NCBI RefSeq assembly: GCF_003667705.1
Contig: NZ_CP033019.1
Location: 4,340,001-4,404,000, forward strand
DNA: 64,000 nucleotides
Source of the DNA: Janthinobacterium agaricidamnosum
GTDB lineage: Bacteria > Pseudomonadota > Gammaproteobacteria > Burkholderiales > Burkholderiaceae_D
Direction of reading: 5' to 3'
Below are positions 16,745 through 24,570 of this stretch, in pieces (within the stretch, counting starts at the first letter, position 1; the number at the start of each line of letters is the position of its first letter). Both the position numbers and the translations under genes were made by a program. The notes beneath the pieces were generated by a model, which saw only the letters and a program-made list of their open reading frames with translations, was not told the origin of the DNA and made no database searches.

Positions 16745-19015
16745 TTATTCCTTGTCATCCAGGGCGAGTTCGTTGTTGCGCGCCTGTGCTTCGTAGAGGC
16801 GGAAATAGGCGCCCTCTTTCGCCATCAGTTCATCGTGACTGCCCACTTCGACGACCTGGCCACGGTCCAGCACCACCAGACGGTCGGCCCGGTGCAGGGT
16901 CGACAGCCTGTGCGCGATGGCGATCGTCGTGCGGCCCTGCACCAGATTGTCGAGCGCCTTCTGGATCTCTTTTTCCGTTTCCGAATCGACCGACGATGTC
17001 GCTTCATCCATGATCAGGATGCGCGGGTCGATCAGCAGGGCGCGGGCGATCGAGATGCGCTGGCGTTCGCCGCCGGACAAGCCCTGGCCACGTTCGCCCA
17101 CCATCGAATCGTAGCCTTGCGGCAGGCGCAAGATGAATTCGTGCGCATGCGCGGCGCGCGCGGCGGCGATGATCTCCTGGCGCGTCGCATGCGGTTTGCC
17201 GTAGGCGATATTTTCCGCGATGGTACCGAAGAACAGGAACGGTTCCTGCAGCACCAGGCCGATATTGCGGCGGTAGTCGGACACGGCGAACGAACGGATG
17301 TCGACGCCGTCGAGCAAGATCGCCCCTTCCGACACGTCGTAGAAACGGCAGATCAGGTTGACCAGCGTGCTCTTGCCCGAACCGCTGTGGCCCACCAGGC
17401 CGATCATCTCGCCCGCCTTGATGTTCAGGGTGATGCCGCGGTTGACGGCGCGGTTGCCATAGCGGAAACCGACTTCGCGCAAATCGATCCTGCCTTCGAT
17501 CTTCTCCAGTTTCACGGGCTGCGCCGGTTCCGGTACGCTCGACACATGGTCGAGGATGTCGAAGATGCGCTTGGCGGCGGACGCCGATTTCTGCGTCACG
17601 GAGACGATGCGGCTCATCGAATCGAGGCGGCCGTAGAAGCGCGTGCTGTAGGCGATGAAGGCGGTCAGCACGCCGACGGTGATTTCGCCGCGCGACAGCT
17701 GCCAGATGCCGAAGCACCAGATGACCAATAAGCCCATCTCCGTCAGGAAGGAAACGGTCGGCGAGAACAGCGACCAGACCTTGTTCAACTTGTCGTTGAC
17801 GGCCAGGTTGTGCGCGTTGGCGTCGCGGAAGCGGGCCGCTTCGCGCTTTTCCTGCGCAAACGCTTTGACGACTCGAATGCCGGGGATGGTATCGGCCAGC
17901 ACGTTGGTCACTTCGCTCCACACGCGGTCGATCTTTTCAAAGCCCGTGCGCAAACGGTCGCGCACCAGGTGGATCATCCACGCGATGAACGGTAGCGGCG
18001 CCAGCGTCATGATGGCCAGCCACGGATTCATCGACCACAGGATCACGCCCGTCATGATGATCATCAGCACGTCGGAAGCGAAATCGAGCAAGTGCAGCGA
18101 GAGGAAGACGCAGATGCGGTCGCTGCCGCTGCCGATGCGCGCCATCAGGTCGCCCGTGCGCTTGCCGCCGAAAAATTCCAGCGACAGTTTCATCAGATGT
18201 TCATAGGTGGCCGAGCGCAAGTCGGCGCCCATGCGTTCGGACACCAGGGCCAGCACATAGGTCTTGCCCCAGCCCAGCAGCCAGGCCAGCAGGGCCGAAC
18301 CGAGCAAGCCGCTCATGTAGTACACCACCAGCCACGGATCGATATGCTTGCCGTTCTGATACGGGATCAGCACATTGTCCATCAGCGGCGCCGTCAGGTA
18401 GGGCGGAATCATGTGCGCGGCCGTGGAGAGCAGCATCAGCATGAAGCCCAGGGCCAGCTGGCCACGGTAGGGATGGGCGAAACGCCACAGGCGGAACAGG
18501 GTCCAGGTCGATGGCGGCGTATGCAGCACCTTGGCGCAGATCGGACATTCTTCCTGCTCCGGCTCCAGAGGCGCCTTGCAGCTGGGACACACTTCCTGCT
18601 CCGCTTCCAGCACGGGCTGGCCCGTCAGGTGGCTGTCGAGGCGCTCGACGAACTGTTCCAGCACGCGGATCGCATGCAGATTCTGGCCCAGGGTAAAACG
18701 CCACGACGCCAGGCGGCCGTGGTCGTCGAACAATTCCAGGTGGCCGACGCCGGCGTGGTCGTGGTGCGTCAGGCGCAGTCCGTGGCGGAAAGACCAACTT
18801 TTCCAGGTGGTATCGCCCGGGGAACGGGCCAGTAAACGCTTCTCTGTGACAACAATTATGCCTTTTGTGAAACGTAATCGCGCATCGAGGTCAACCTCAA
18901 CGCTACTTAAAACGTTCTCCCCTGGAGAAAGCTTGCTTTCCACTTCCGCCAGCCAGTGTTCCGGCAGCGAGGTAAGGGGAATAGTTGTTGCAGGAACACT
19001 CAGTTCAGTTGTCAT
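16745..19015 (-). CDS. ABC exporter with N-terminal PH-like and zinc-ribbon domains, cyanophycin locus
   Basis: A 756-residue half-transporter with an added N-terminus. Residues about 20-130 look like a beta-rich PH-like domain (RFTKGIIVVTEKRLLAR, WRFTLGQNLHAIRVLEQF). A zinc ribbon follows (Cys143, Cys146, Cys157, Cys160). Six membrane segments start at about 187. The nucleotide-binding domain has Walker A GHSGSGKST (about 541), signature LSGGERQR (about 644) and Walker B ILIMDEATSS (about 667). The type is that of homodimeric exporters (MsbA-like). It is divergent from the two cphA genes and co-transcribed with DUF1854. Its substrate is unknown; a link with cyanophycin is inferred from location. 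Confidence 0.85.
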   Translation of the reverse strand: MTTELSVPATTIPLTSLPEHWLAEVESKLSPGENVLSSVEVDLDARLRFTKGIIVVTEKRLLARSPGDTTWKSWSFRHGLRLTHHDHAGVGHLELFDDHGRLASWRFTLGQNLHAIRVLEQFVERLDSHLTGQPVLEAEQEVCPSCKAPLEPEQEECPICAKVLHTPPSTWTLFRLWRFAHPYRGQLALGFMLMLLSTAAHMIPPYLTAPLMDNVLIPYQNGKHIDPWLVVYYMSGLLGSALLAWLLGWGKTYVLALVSERMGADLRSATYEHLMKLSLEFFGGKRTGDLMARIGSGSDRICVFLSLHLLDFASDVLMIIMTGVILWSMNPWLAIMTLAPLPFIAWMIHLVRDRLRTGFEKIDRVWSEVTNVLADTIPGIRVVKAFAQEKREAARFRDANAHNLAVNDKLNKVWSLFSPTVSFLTEMGLLVIWCFGIWQLSRGEITVGVLTAFIAYSTRFYGRLDSMSRIVSVTQKSASAAKRIFDILDHVSSVPEPAQPVKLEKIEGRIDLREVGFRYGNRAVNRGITLNIKAGEMIGLVGHSGSGKSTLVNLICRFYDVSEGAILLDGVDIRSFAVSDYRRNIGLVLQEPFLFFGTIAENIAYGKPHATRQEIIAAARAAHAHEFILRLPQGYDSMVGERGQGLSGGERQRISIARALLIDPRILIMDEATSSVDSETEKEIQKALDNLVQGRTTIAIAHRLSTLHRADRLVVLDRGQVVEVGSHDELMAKEGAYFRLYEAQARNNELALDDKE

Positions 19016-19482
19016 CGTAAAGCATACTCCGGCTCGAGGCCAAGCCCTTCAGGGCGGGATTTGGGGGATGGGGCAGACGCCCGATCAATGTTTGTGTATT
19101 GCGCGATGGCGAGGTAGATGCACCAGTGGCAATTTCCTGTATTGTATCGAATGGATGCCTGCAGGTAATGAATGATGGCAAAACGGAGCAAAAAAATGCG
19201 CGGCCATCGTACAGGGGCAAGTATACAACAGCCCGCTGTTGCGCAAATGCTCCAGCTTAGCCCGGAGTCGGTAACTTTATAACAAGTATGGCAACAATTA
19301 GTAACAATTAGAATGACAACACCAGCAGAATACGAGAAGCAAACGCGACAAGAGGCCGCTAAAAGTGGCACACTGCGCATACCCGGGATAAAGAACCAAG
19401 CACGAGCCTGAAAAGACTCTGTAAAGCCAACATAAAGTATCTGGCGCCCAGACGCCTGGCTTGTTATCAAGAAACCACTTAC
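19016..19482. other. Divergent regulatory region between ABC exporter and cphA'
   Basis: 467 bp without a gene. It must hold both divergent promoters and the cphA' leader. I see a tandem 10-bp near-repeat (AACAATTAGT, AACAATTAGA at 19293-19312) and an AT-rich patch at about 19270-19315 with TATAA-like hexamers on both strands. No promoter could be fixed with confidence. No convincing Shine-Dalgarno sequence precedes the cphA' start. Confidence 0.4.
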
Positions 19483-21660
19483 ATGATCAAGAAGAAGAAC
19501 ATCGAATTCGTCCGCGTCACCCACTTGCGCGGCCCCAACATCTGGACTTACCGCCCGGTGATTGAAGCCTGGGTCGACATCGGCGAACTGGAAGACTATC
19601 CATCGAATACCCTGCCCGGCCTGTACGAGCGCCTGGTGGCGTGGCTGCCCGGCATGATCGAGCACCGCTGCGGCGTGGGCGAACGGGGCGGCTTTTTCGA
19701 GCGCCTGCGCGAAGGCACATGGTCGGCTCACATCCTCGAACACGTGGTGCTGGAACTGCAAAACCTGGCCGGCATGCGCACGGGCTTCGGCCAGACGCGC
19801 TCGACCAGCCAGCGCGGCGTCTACAAGATGGCCTTCCGCACGCGCGAAGAGCACGTGGGCCGCGCCGCCCTGGCCGCCGCGCGCGAACTGCTGATGGCCG
19901 CCATCAATGATGAAGCCTACGACCTGGAAGCGGCCCTGGCGCCGCTGCGCGACATGGTCGACTCGCGCTGCCTGGGCCCGAGCACGGCGAGCATCGTCGA
20001 TGCGGCCACCGAGCGCCGCATCCCTTCCTTGCGCCTGAACGACGGCAACCTGGTGCAGCTGGGCCACGGCGCCGCGCAGCGCCGCATCTGGACGGCCGAA
20101 ACGGACCGCACCAGCGCGATTGCCGAAGGCATCGCCAGCGACAAGGATCTGACCAAATTCCTGCTCAAATCGTGCGGCGTGCGCGTGCCCGAAGGCAGCC
20201 TGGTGCGCAGCGCCGAAGCGGCCTGGGAAGAAGCGCAGGACATCGGCGTGCCCGTCGTCGTCAAGCCGTATGACGGCAACCACGGCCGCGGCGTGTCGCT
20301 GAACCTGATGACGGAAGCCGACGTGAAGGCCGCCTATGAACTGGCCGCGCGCAAGGGCGACAGCTCCGCCGTGCTGGTGGAAAGCTTCATCACGGGCGAC
20401 GAACACCGTCTGCTCGTCGTCGGCAACAAGCTGATCGCGGCCGCCAAGGGCGAATCCCTGTGGGTCGACGGCGATGGCACTTCCAGCGTGCTGGAACTGG
20501 TGAACACGCAGATCAATATCGATCCGCGCCGCGGCGAAGGCGAAGATTTCCCGCTCGGCACCGTCAAGCCGCATGAATCGGGCGAGATCATCCTCGAACT
20601 GCAGCGCCAGGGCATGACCGCCCTGTCCGTGCCGCAGGCGGGCCAGAAAGTGCTGATCCAGCCGAACGGCAACGTGGCCATCGACGTCACGGACGACGTG
20701 CACCCGTCCGTCGTGCATGCGGCCCTGCTGGCCGCGCGCGTGGTCGGCCTCGATATCGCCGGCATTGACCTGGTCACCTCCGACATCACGCGTCCGCTGG
20801 AAGAGCAGCGCGGCGCCATCATCGAAGTCAATGCCAGCCCCGGCCTGCTGGCGCACATCAAGCCAGGCGTGGGCCAGCCCCGCCCTGTCGGCGCGGCCAT
20901 CGTCGACCACCTGTTCGCGGCCGAGGAAACGGGCCGCATTCCGCTGATCGGCGTGACGGGCACGCGCGGCACCAGCCTGATCGTGCGCATGCTGTGCAAA
21001 CTGCTCAACCTGTCGGGCCTGCATACGGGCGCCGTCTGCAGCGAAGGCATGTATCTGGACCAGCGCCGCGTCGTCAGCAGCGATTGCGTGAACTGGGACG
21101 CGGGCCAGCGCCTGCTGCTCAACCGCACCGTGCAGACGGCCCTGTTCGAGAGCAATCCGCGCATGATCCTGGCCGAAGGCCTGGCCTACGACAAGTGCCA
21201 GATCGGCGTCGTCACGGACATGGGCAGCCTCGATAGCGTCAAGGATTTCGACGTGCTGGACGAAGCGGGCCTGTACAAGGCCGTGCGCAGCCAGGTCGAC
21301 GTGGTCGTGCCGACGGGCGTGGCCGTGCTCAACGCCGCCAACGCGCACGTGCTGGAACTGGCCGAACTGTGCGACGGCACGGTGACCCTGTATGCGCAGG
21401 ATGGCAGCTTGCCCGCCATCGCGGCGCAACTGGCCGCCGGCCAGCGCGCCGTATTCGTGCGCGGCAACCACATCGTGCTGGCCGAAGGCGGCATCGAAAC
21501 GGTCCTGCTGTGCCTGGACCTGCTGAAACCGGCCACGGCCGGCAATGTCGACAGCGTACTGGCCGTCGCGGCCGCCGCCTGGGCCCTGAACCTGCCCGTC
21601 GACCTGATTTGCGCCGGCCTGCGCACCTTCGACGCGGCCCCCGGCTGCATCGGGAATTAA
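19483..21660 (+). CDS. cphA': Cyanophycin synthetase-like protein CphA' with degenerate Mur-ligase P-loop
   Basis: A 725-residue homologue of cyanophycin synthetase. The N-terminal domain (HLRGPNIWTYRPVIEAWVDIG) and the ATP-grasp domain (about 215-480, VPVVVKPYDGNHGRGVSLN, INIDPRRGEGEDFPLG, IIEVNASPGLLAHIKPGVG) look intact. The Mur-ligase-like domain reads GVTGTRGTSLIV at 490-501 where active enzymes have GTNGKTT: the P-loop lysine is Thr497. The protein also ends at about the point where the C-terminal Mur lobe should begin (LRTFDAAPGCIGN). It thus probably keeps only the ATP-grasp (Asp-adding) activity or is structural. It is followed by full-length cphA. Confidence 0.85.
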   Translation: MIKKKNIEFVRVTHLRGPNIWTYRPVIEAWVDIGELEDYPSNTLPGLYERLVAWLPGMIEHRCGVGERGGFFERLREGTWSAHILEHVVLELQNLAGMRTGFGQTRSTSQRGVYKMAFRTREEHVGRAALAAARELLMAAINDEAYDLEAALAPLRDMVDSRCLGPSTASIVDAATERRIPSLRLNDGNLVQLGHGAAQRRIWTAETDRTSAIAEGIASDKDLTKFLLKSCGVRVPEGSLVRSAEAAWEEAQDIGVPVVVKPYDGNHGRGVSLNLMTEADVKAAYELAARKGDSSAVLVESFITGDEHRLLVVGNKLIAAAKGESLWVDGDGTSSVLELVNTQINIDPRRGEGEDFPLGTVKPHESGEIILELQRQGMTALSVPQAGQKVLIQPNGNVAIDVTDDVHPSVVHAALLAARVVGLDIAGIDLVTSDITRPLEEQRGAIIEVNASPGLLAHIKPGVGQPRPVGAAIVDHLFAAEETGRIPLIGVTGTRGTSLIVRMLCKLLNLSGLHTGAVCSEGMYLDQRRVVSSDCVNWDAGQRLLLNRTVQTALFESNPRMILAEGLAYDKCQIGVVTDMGSLDSVKDFDVLDEAGLYKAVRSQVDVVVPTGVAVLNAANAHVLELAELCDGTVTLYAQDGSLPAIAAQLAAGQRAVFVRGNHIVLAEGGIETVLLCLDLLKPATAGNVDSVLAVAAAAWALNLPVDLICAGLRTFDAAPGCIGN

Positions 21661-21667
21661 GACTCAA

Positions 21668-21685
21668 GCCCGGCTACGGCCGGGC
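21668..21685 (+). other. Intercistronic C(UACG)G hairpin between cphA' and cphA
   Basis: Perfect 7-bp stem GCCCGGC/GCCGGGC closed by UACG, a UNCG-class extra-stable tetraloop. No T run follows, so it is more likely an mRNA-processing or stability element than a terminator. Confidence 0.6.
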
Positions 21686-21717
21686 CCACAAGAACACAAC
21701 AGGATTACGGTTTAATT

Positions 21718-24288
21718 ATGGAAGTATCTCGCGTACGGGCCTTGCGGGGCCCTAACCTCTGGAGCCACGACACTGCCGTGGAAGCCATTGTTTCCTGCAC
21801 CACGCAGGAACTCGACATCGCCCAGCTGCCCGGCTTCGAAGCCCGCCTGCGCGCGCGCTTTCCGCAACTGAGCCCGCTGCAACCGCTGGGCAATTACAAC
21901 GCCGCGCCGATGGCGCAGGTGCTGGAACTGGCGGCGCTGGGCCTGCAGGCGCAAGCCGGCTGTCCCGTCACCTTCAGCCGCACCACGCCGACCCTGGAAA
22001 CGGGCATCTTCCAGGTCGTCGTCGAATACTCGGAAGAAGCCGTCGGCCGCCTGGCGCTGGAACTGGCGCAGCAGCTGTGCCGCGCCGCGCTCGACGATGC
22101 GCCGTTCGACCTGGCCGGCGCCCTGCACCAGCTGCAGGAACTCGATGAAGACGTGCGCCTGGGCCCTTCGACGGGCGCCATCGTCAACGCCGCCGTGGCC
22201 CGCAACATCCCGTTCCGCCGCCTGACCGAAGGCAGCCTGGTGACGTTCGGCTGGGGCAGCAAGCAGCGCAAGATCCAGGCCGCCGAAATGGACGGCACCA
22301 GCGCGATTGCCGAAGCCATCGCGCAGGACAAGGAACTGACGAAAAAACTGCTCGATTCGGCCGGCGTGCCCGTGCCGCAAGGCCGTGTCGCCGTCGACGC
22401 GGACGACGCCTGGGCCGCCGCCTGCGAGATCGGCCTGCCCGTCGTCGTGAAACCGAAGGATGGCAACCAGGGCAAGGGCGTTACCGTCAATGTCACCACG
22501 CGCGAGCAGCTGACGGCCGGCTTCCTCGCGGCGCAGGAATTCCGCGACGACATCCTCGTCGAACGCTATCTGCCGGGCCACGATTTCCGCTTGCTCGTCA
22601 TCGGCAACAAGATGGTGGCAGCGGCCCGCCGCGACCCGCCGCAAGTCGTGGGCGACGGCCAGCACACGGTGCGCGAACTGGTCGACCAGGTCAACCTGGA
22701 CCCGCGCCGCGGCAGCGGCCACGCCACCTCGCTGACGAAAATCCGCTTCGACGACATCGCCCTGGCCAGCCTGGCCAAGCAGGGCTACGTGGCCGACTCC
22801 GTGCCGCCCGTGGGCCAGCGCGTGATCTTGCGCAATAACGCCAACCTGTCGACGGGCGGCTCGGCCACCGACGTCACCGTCGACGTGCATCCGGAAGTGG
22901 CGGCGCGCGCCGTCGCGGCCGCGCACATGGTGGGCCTCGATATCTGCGGCGTGGACGTGGTTTCCGACAGCATTCTGAAACCGCTGGAAGAGCAGAACGC
23001 CGGCATCGTCGAAGTCAACGCAGCACCGGGTTTGCGCATGCACCTGGCGCCGTCGTTCGGCAAGCCGCGTCCCGTCGGCGAAGCCATCATCGCCGCCATG
23101 TTCGCCGAGGGCGACGATGGCCGCATTCCCGTCGTCGCCGTCACCGGCACCAACGGCAAGACCACCACCGTGCGCCTGATCGCCCACCTGCTGACCACCT
23201 CCGGCCTGCGCACCGGCATGACGAACACGGATGGCGTGTACATCGAAGGACGCCAGATCGACAGCGGCGACTGCAGCGGTCCGCGCAGCGCGCGCAACGT
23301 GCTGCTGCACCCGGACGTGGACGCGGCCGTGTTCGAGACGGCGCGCGGCGGCATGCTGCGCGAAGGCCTGGCCTTCGACCGCTGCCAGGTCGCCGTGGTG
23401 ACGAATATCGGCGCGGGCGACCACCTGGGCCTGAACTACATCACCACCGTGGAAGACCTGGCGGTATTGAAGCGCGTGATCGTGCAGAACGTGGCCGACA
23501 GCGGCGTGGCCGTGCTGAACGCCACCGACCCGGCCGTGGCCCGCATGGCCAAGAATTGCAGCGGCACGGTGACTTTCTTCGCCGCCGACAAGACGCATCC
23601 CGTAATGGCCACGCACCGCGCGCAGGGCAACCGCGTCGTGTACGTGGAAGACGGCAAGCTGGTCGCGGCGCAAGGCAAGGAACGCCACGAAATCGCCCTG
23701 TCGCAAGTGCCCATTACGCGCAACGGCGCCATCGGCTTCCAGGTCGACAACGTCATGGCGTCGCTGGCCGCCGCCTGGGCCGTGGGCCTGGACTGGAAAA
23801 CCATCGCGCTGGGCCTGAAAACCTTTGCCAATGAAGCCGACAACGCGCCGGGCCGCTTCAACGTGTTCGACTATCGTGGCGCCACCCTGATCGCCGACTA
23901 CGGCCACAATCCGGACGCCATCCTGGCGCTGGTGCAGGCCGTCGAAAGCATGCCGGCCAAGCGCCGCTCGGTGGTCATCAGCGGCGCCGGCGACCGCCGC
24001 GACGAAGACATCCGTCAGCAGACGGAAATCCTCGGCGCCGCCTTCGACGACGTGCTGCTGTACCAGGACCAGTGCCAGCGCGGCCGCGCCGACGGTGAAG
24101 TCGTGGCCTTGCTGCGCCAGGGCCTGGACGGCGCCAAGCGCACCAGCCATATCGATGAAATCAACGGCGAATTCGTCGCCATCGACAAGGCCCTGGCGCG
24201 TTTGAGCGAAGGCGATCTGTGCCTGATCCTGATCGACCAGGTGGAAGAAGCGCTGGCGCACATCGCCATGCGCGTCGCCGAAGCGTAA
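21718..24288 (+). CDS. cphA: Cyanophycin synthetase
   Basis: An 856-residue enzyme that builds cyanophycin, a storage polymer of a poly-aspartate backbone with arginine side chains, by two ATP-dependent ligations. Domains in order: N-terminal domain (RALRGPNLWSHDTAVEA), ATP-grasp domain (about 210-460; LPVVVKPKDGNQGKGVTVN, VNLDPRRGSGHATSLTK, EVNAAPGLRMHLAPS) and a complete Mur-ligase-like domain with P-loop GTNGKTT (Lys481), followed by the C-terminal lobe (APGRFNVFDYRG, ADYGHNPDAILAL, SGAGDRRDEDI). All key motifs are present. It is the second gene of the cphA'-cphA pair, 57 bp apart, and is followed by a strong terminator. Confidence 0.95.
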   Translation: MEVSRVRALRGPNLWSHDTAVEAIVSCTTQELDIAQLPGFEARLRARFPQLSPLQPLGNYNAAPMAQVLELAALGLQAQAGCPVTFSRTTPTLETGIFQVVVEYSEEAVGRLALELAQQLCRAALDDAPFDLAGALHQLQELDEDVRLGPSTGAIVNAAVARNIPFRRLTEGSLVTFGWGSKQRKIQAAEMDGTSAIAEAIAQDKELTKKLLDSAGVPVPQGRVAVDADDAWAAACEIGLPVVVKPKDGNQGKGVTVNVTTREQLTAGFLAAQEFRDDILVERYLPGHDFRLLVIGNKMVAAARRDPPQVVGDGQHTVRELVDQVNLDPRRGSGHATSLTKIRFDDIALASLAKQGYVADSVPPVGQRVILRNNANLSTGGSATDVTVDVHPEVAARAVAAAHMVGLDICGVDVVSDSILKPLEEQNAGIVEVNAAPGLRMHLAPSFGKPRPVGEAIIAAMFAEGDDGRIPVVAVTGTNGKTTTVRLIAHLLTTSGLRTGMTNTDGVYIEGRQIDSGDCSGPRSARNVLLHPDVDAAVFETARGGMLREGLAFDRCQVAVVTNIGAGDHLGLNYITTVEDLAVLKRVIVQNVADSGVAVLNATDPAVARMAKNCSGTVTFFAADKTHPVMATHRAQGNRVVYVEDGKLVAAQGKERHEIALSQVPITRNGAIGFQVDNVMASLAAAWAVGLDWKTIALGLKTFANEADNAPGRFNVFDYRGATLIADYGHNPDAILALVQAVESMPAKRRSVVISGAGDRRDEDIRQQTEILGAAFDDVLLYQDQCQRGRADGEVVALLRQGLDGAKRTSHIDEINGEFVAIDKALARLSEGDLCLILIDQVEEALAHIAMRVAEA

Positions 24289-24308
24289 GCGCGCCAACTG
24301 CGCACAAG

Positions 24309-24334
24309 GGCGGCCTGCGGGCCGCCTTTTTTTT
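24309..24334 (+). terminator. Rho-independent terminator after cphA
   Basis: Perfect 7-bp stem GGCGGCC/GGCCGCC with TGCG loop and eight T. Confidence 0.88.
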
Positions 24335-24442
24335 CGCCCCTGCGCGACCGGCGCACCGGCGCGCATTTCATCGGCAGCGAACAGCGATGCCTGGGTGCGC
24401 CGCCAGGGCGCATGAATGCAGCAGGGATACCGGAATTGATAT

Positions 24443-24462
24443 TGACTTCGCAAAAGAAGTCA
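24443..24462. promoter_or_regulatory. Inverted repeat upstream of the second TonB receptor
   Basis: TGACTTC-N6-GAAGTCA, 7-bp perfect arms, about 110 bp before the receptor start. AAGTCATT recurs as a direct repeat about 18 nt further on. This is a candidate operator; no regulator can be assigned. Confidence 0.4.
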
Positions 24463-24570
24463 TTTGTGGGGCAAAGTCATTCCCACCTACCATGTTTCTT
24501 GAGCAGGTTCCAGCTCTGGCGGCGACTGCCGCAGCGTTCTCAACATAACTAAAATACAGGTGGAGACAAG

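Noticed and set aside
19293..19312. Tandem AACAATTAG repeat before cphA' as a regulator site
   Set aside because: Only two short units in an AT-rich patch; it could easily be chance.
19012..21471. A minus-strand open frame of 819 codons opposite cphA'
   Set aside because: Shadow of cphA'; composition rich in His, Arg and Gln and no recognisable domain.
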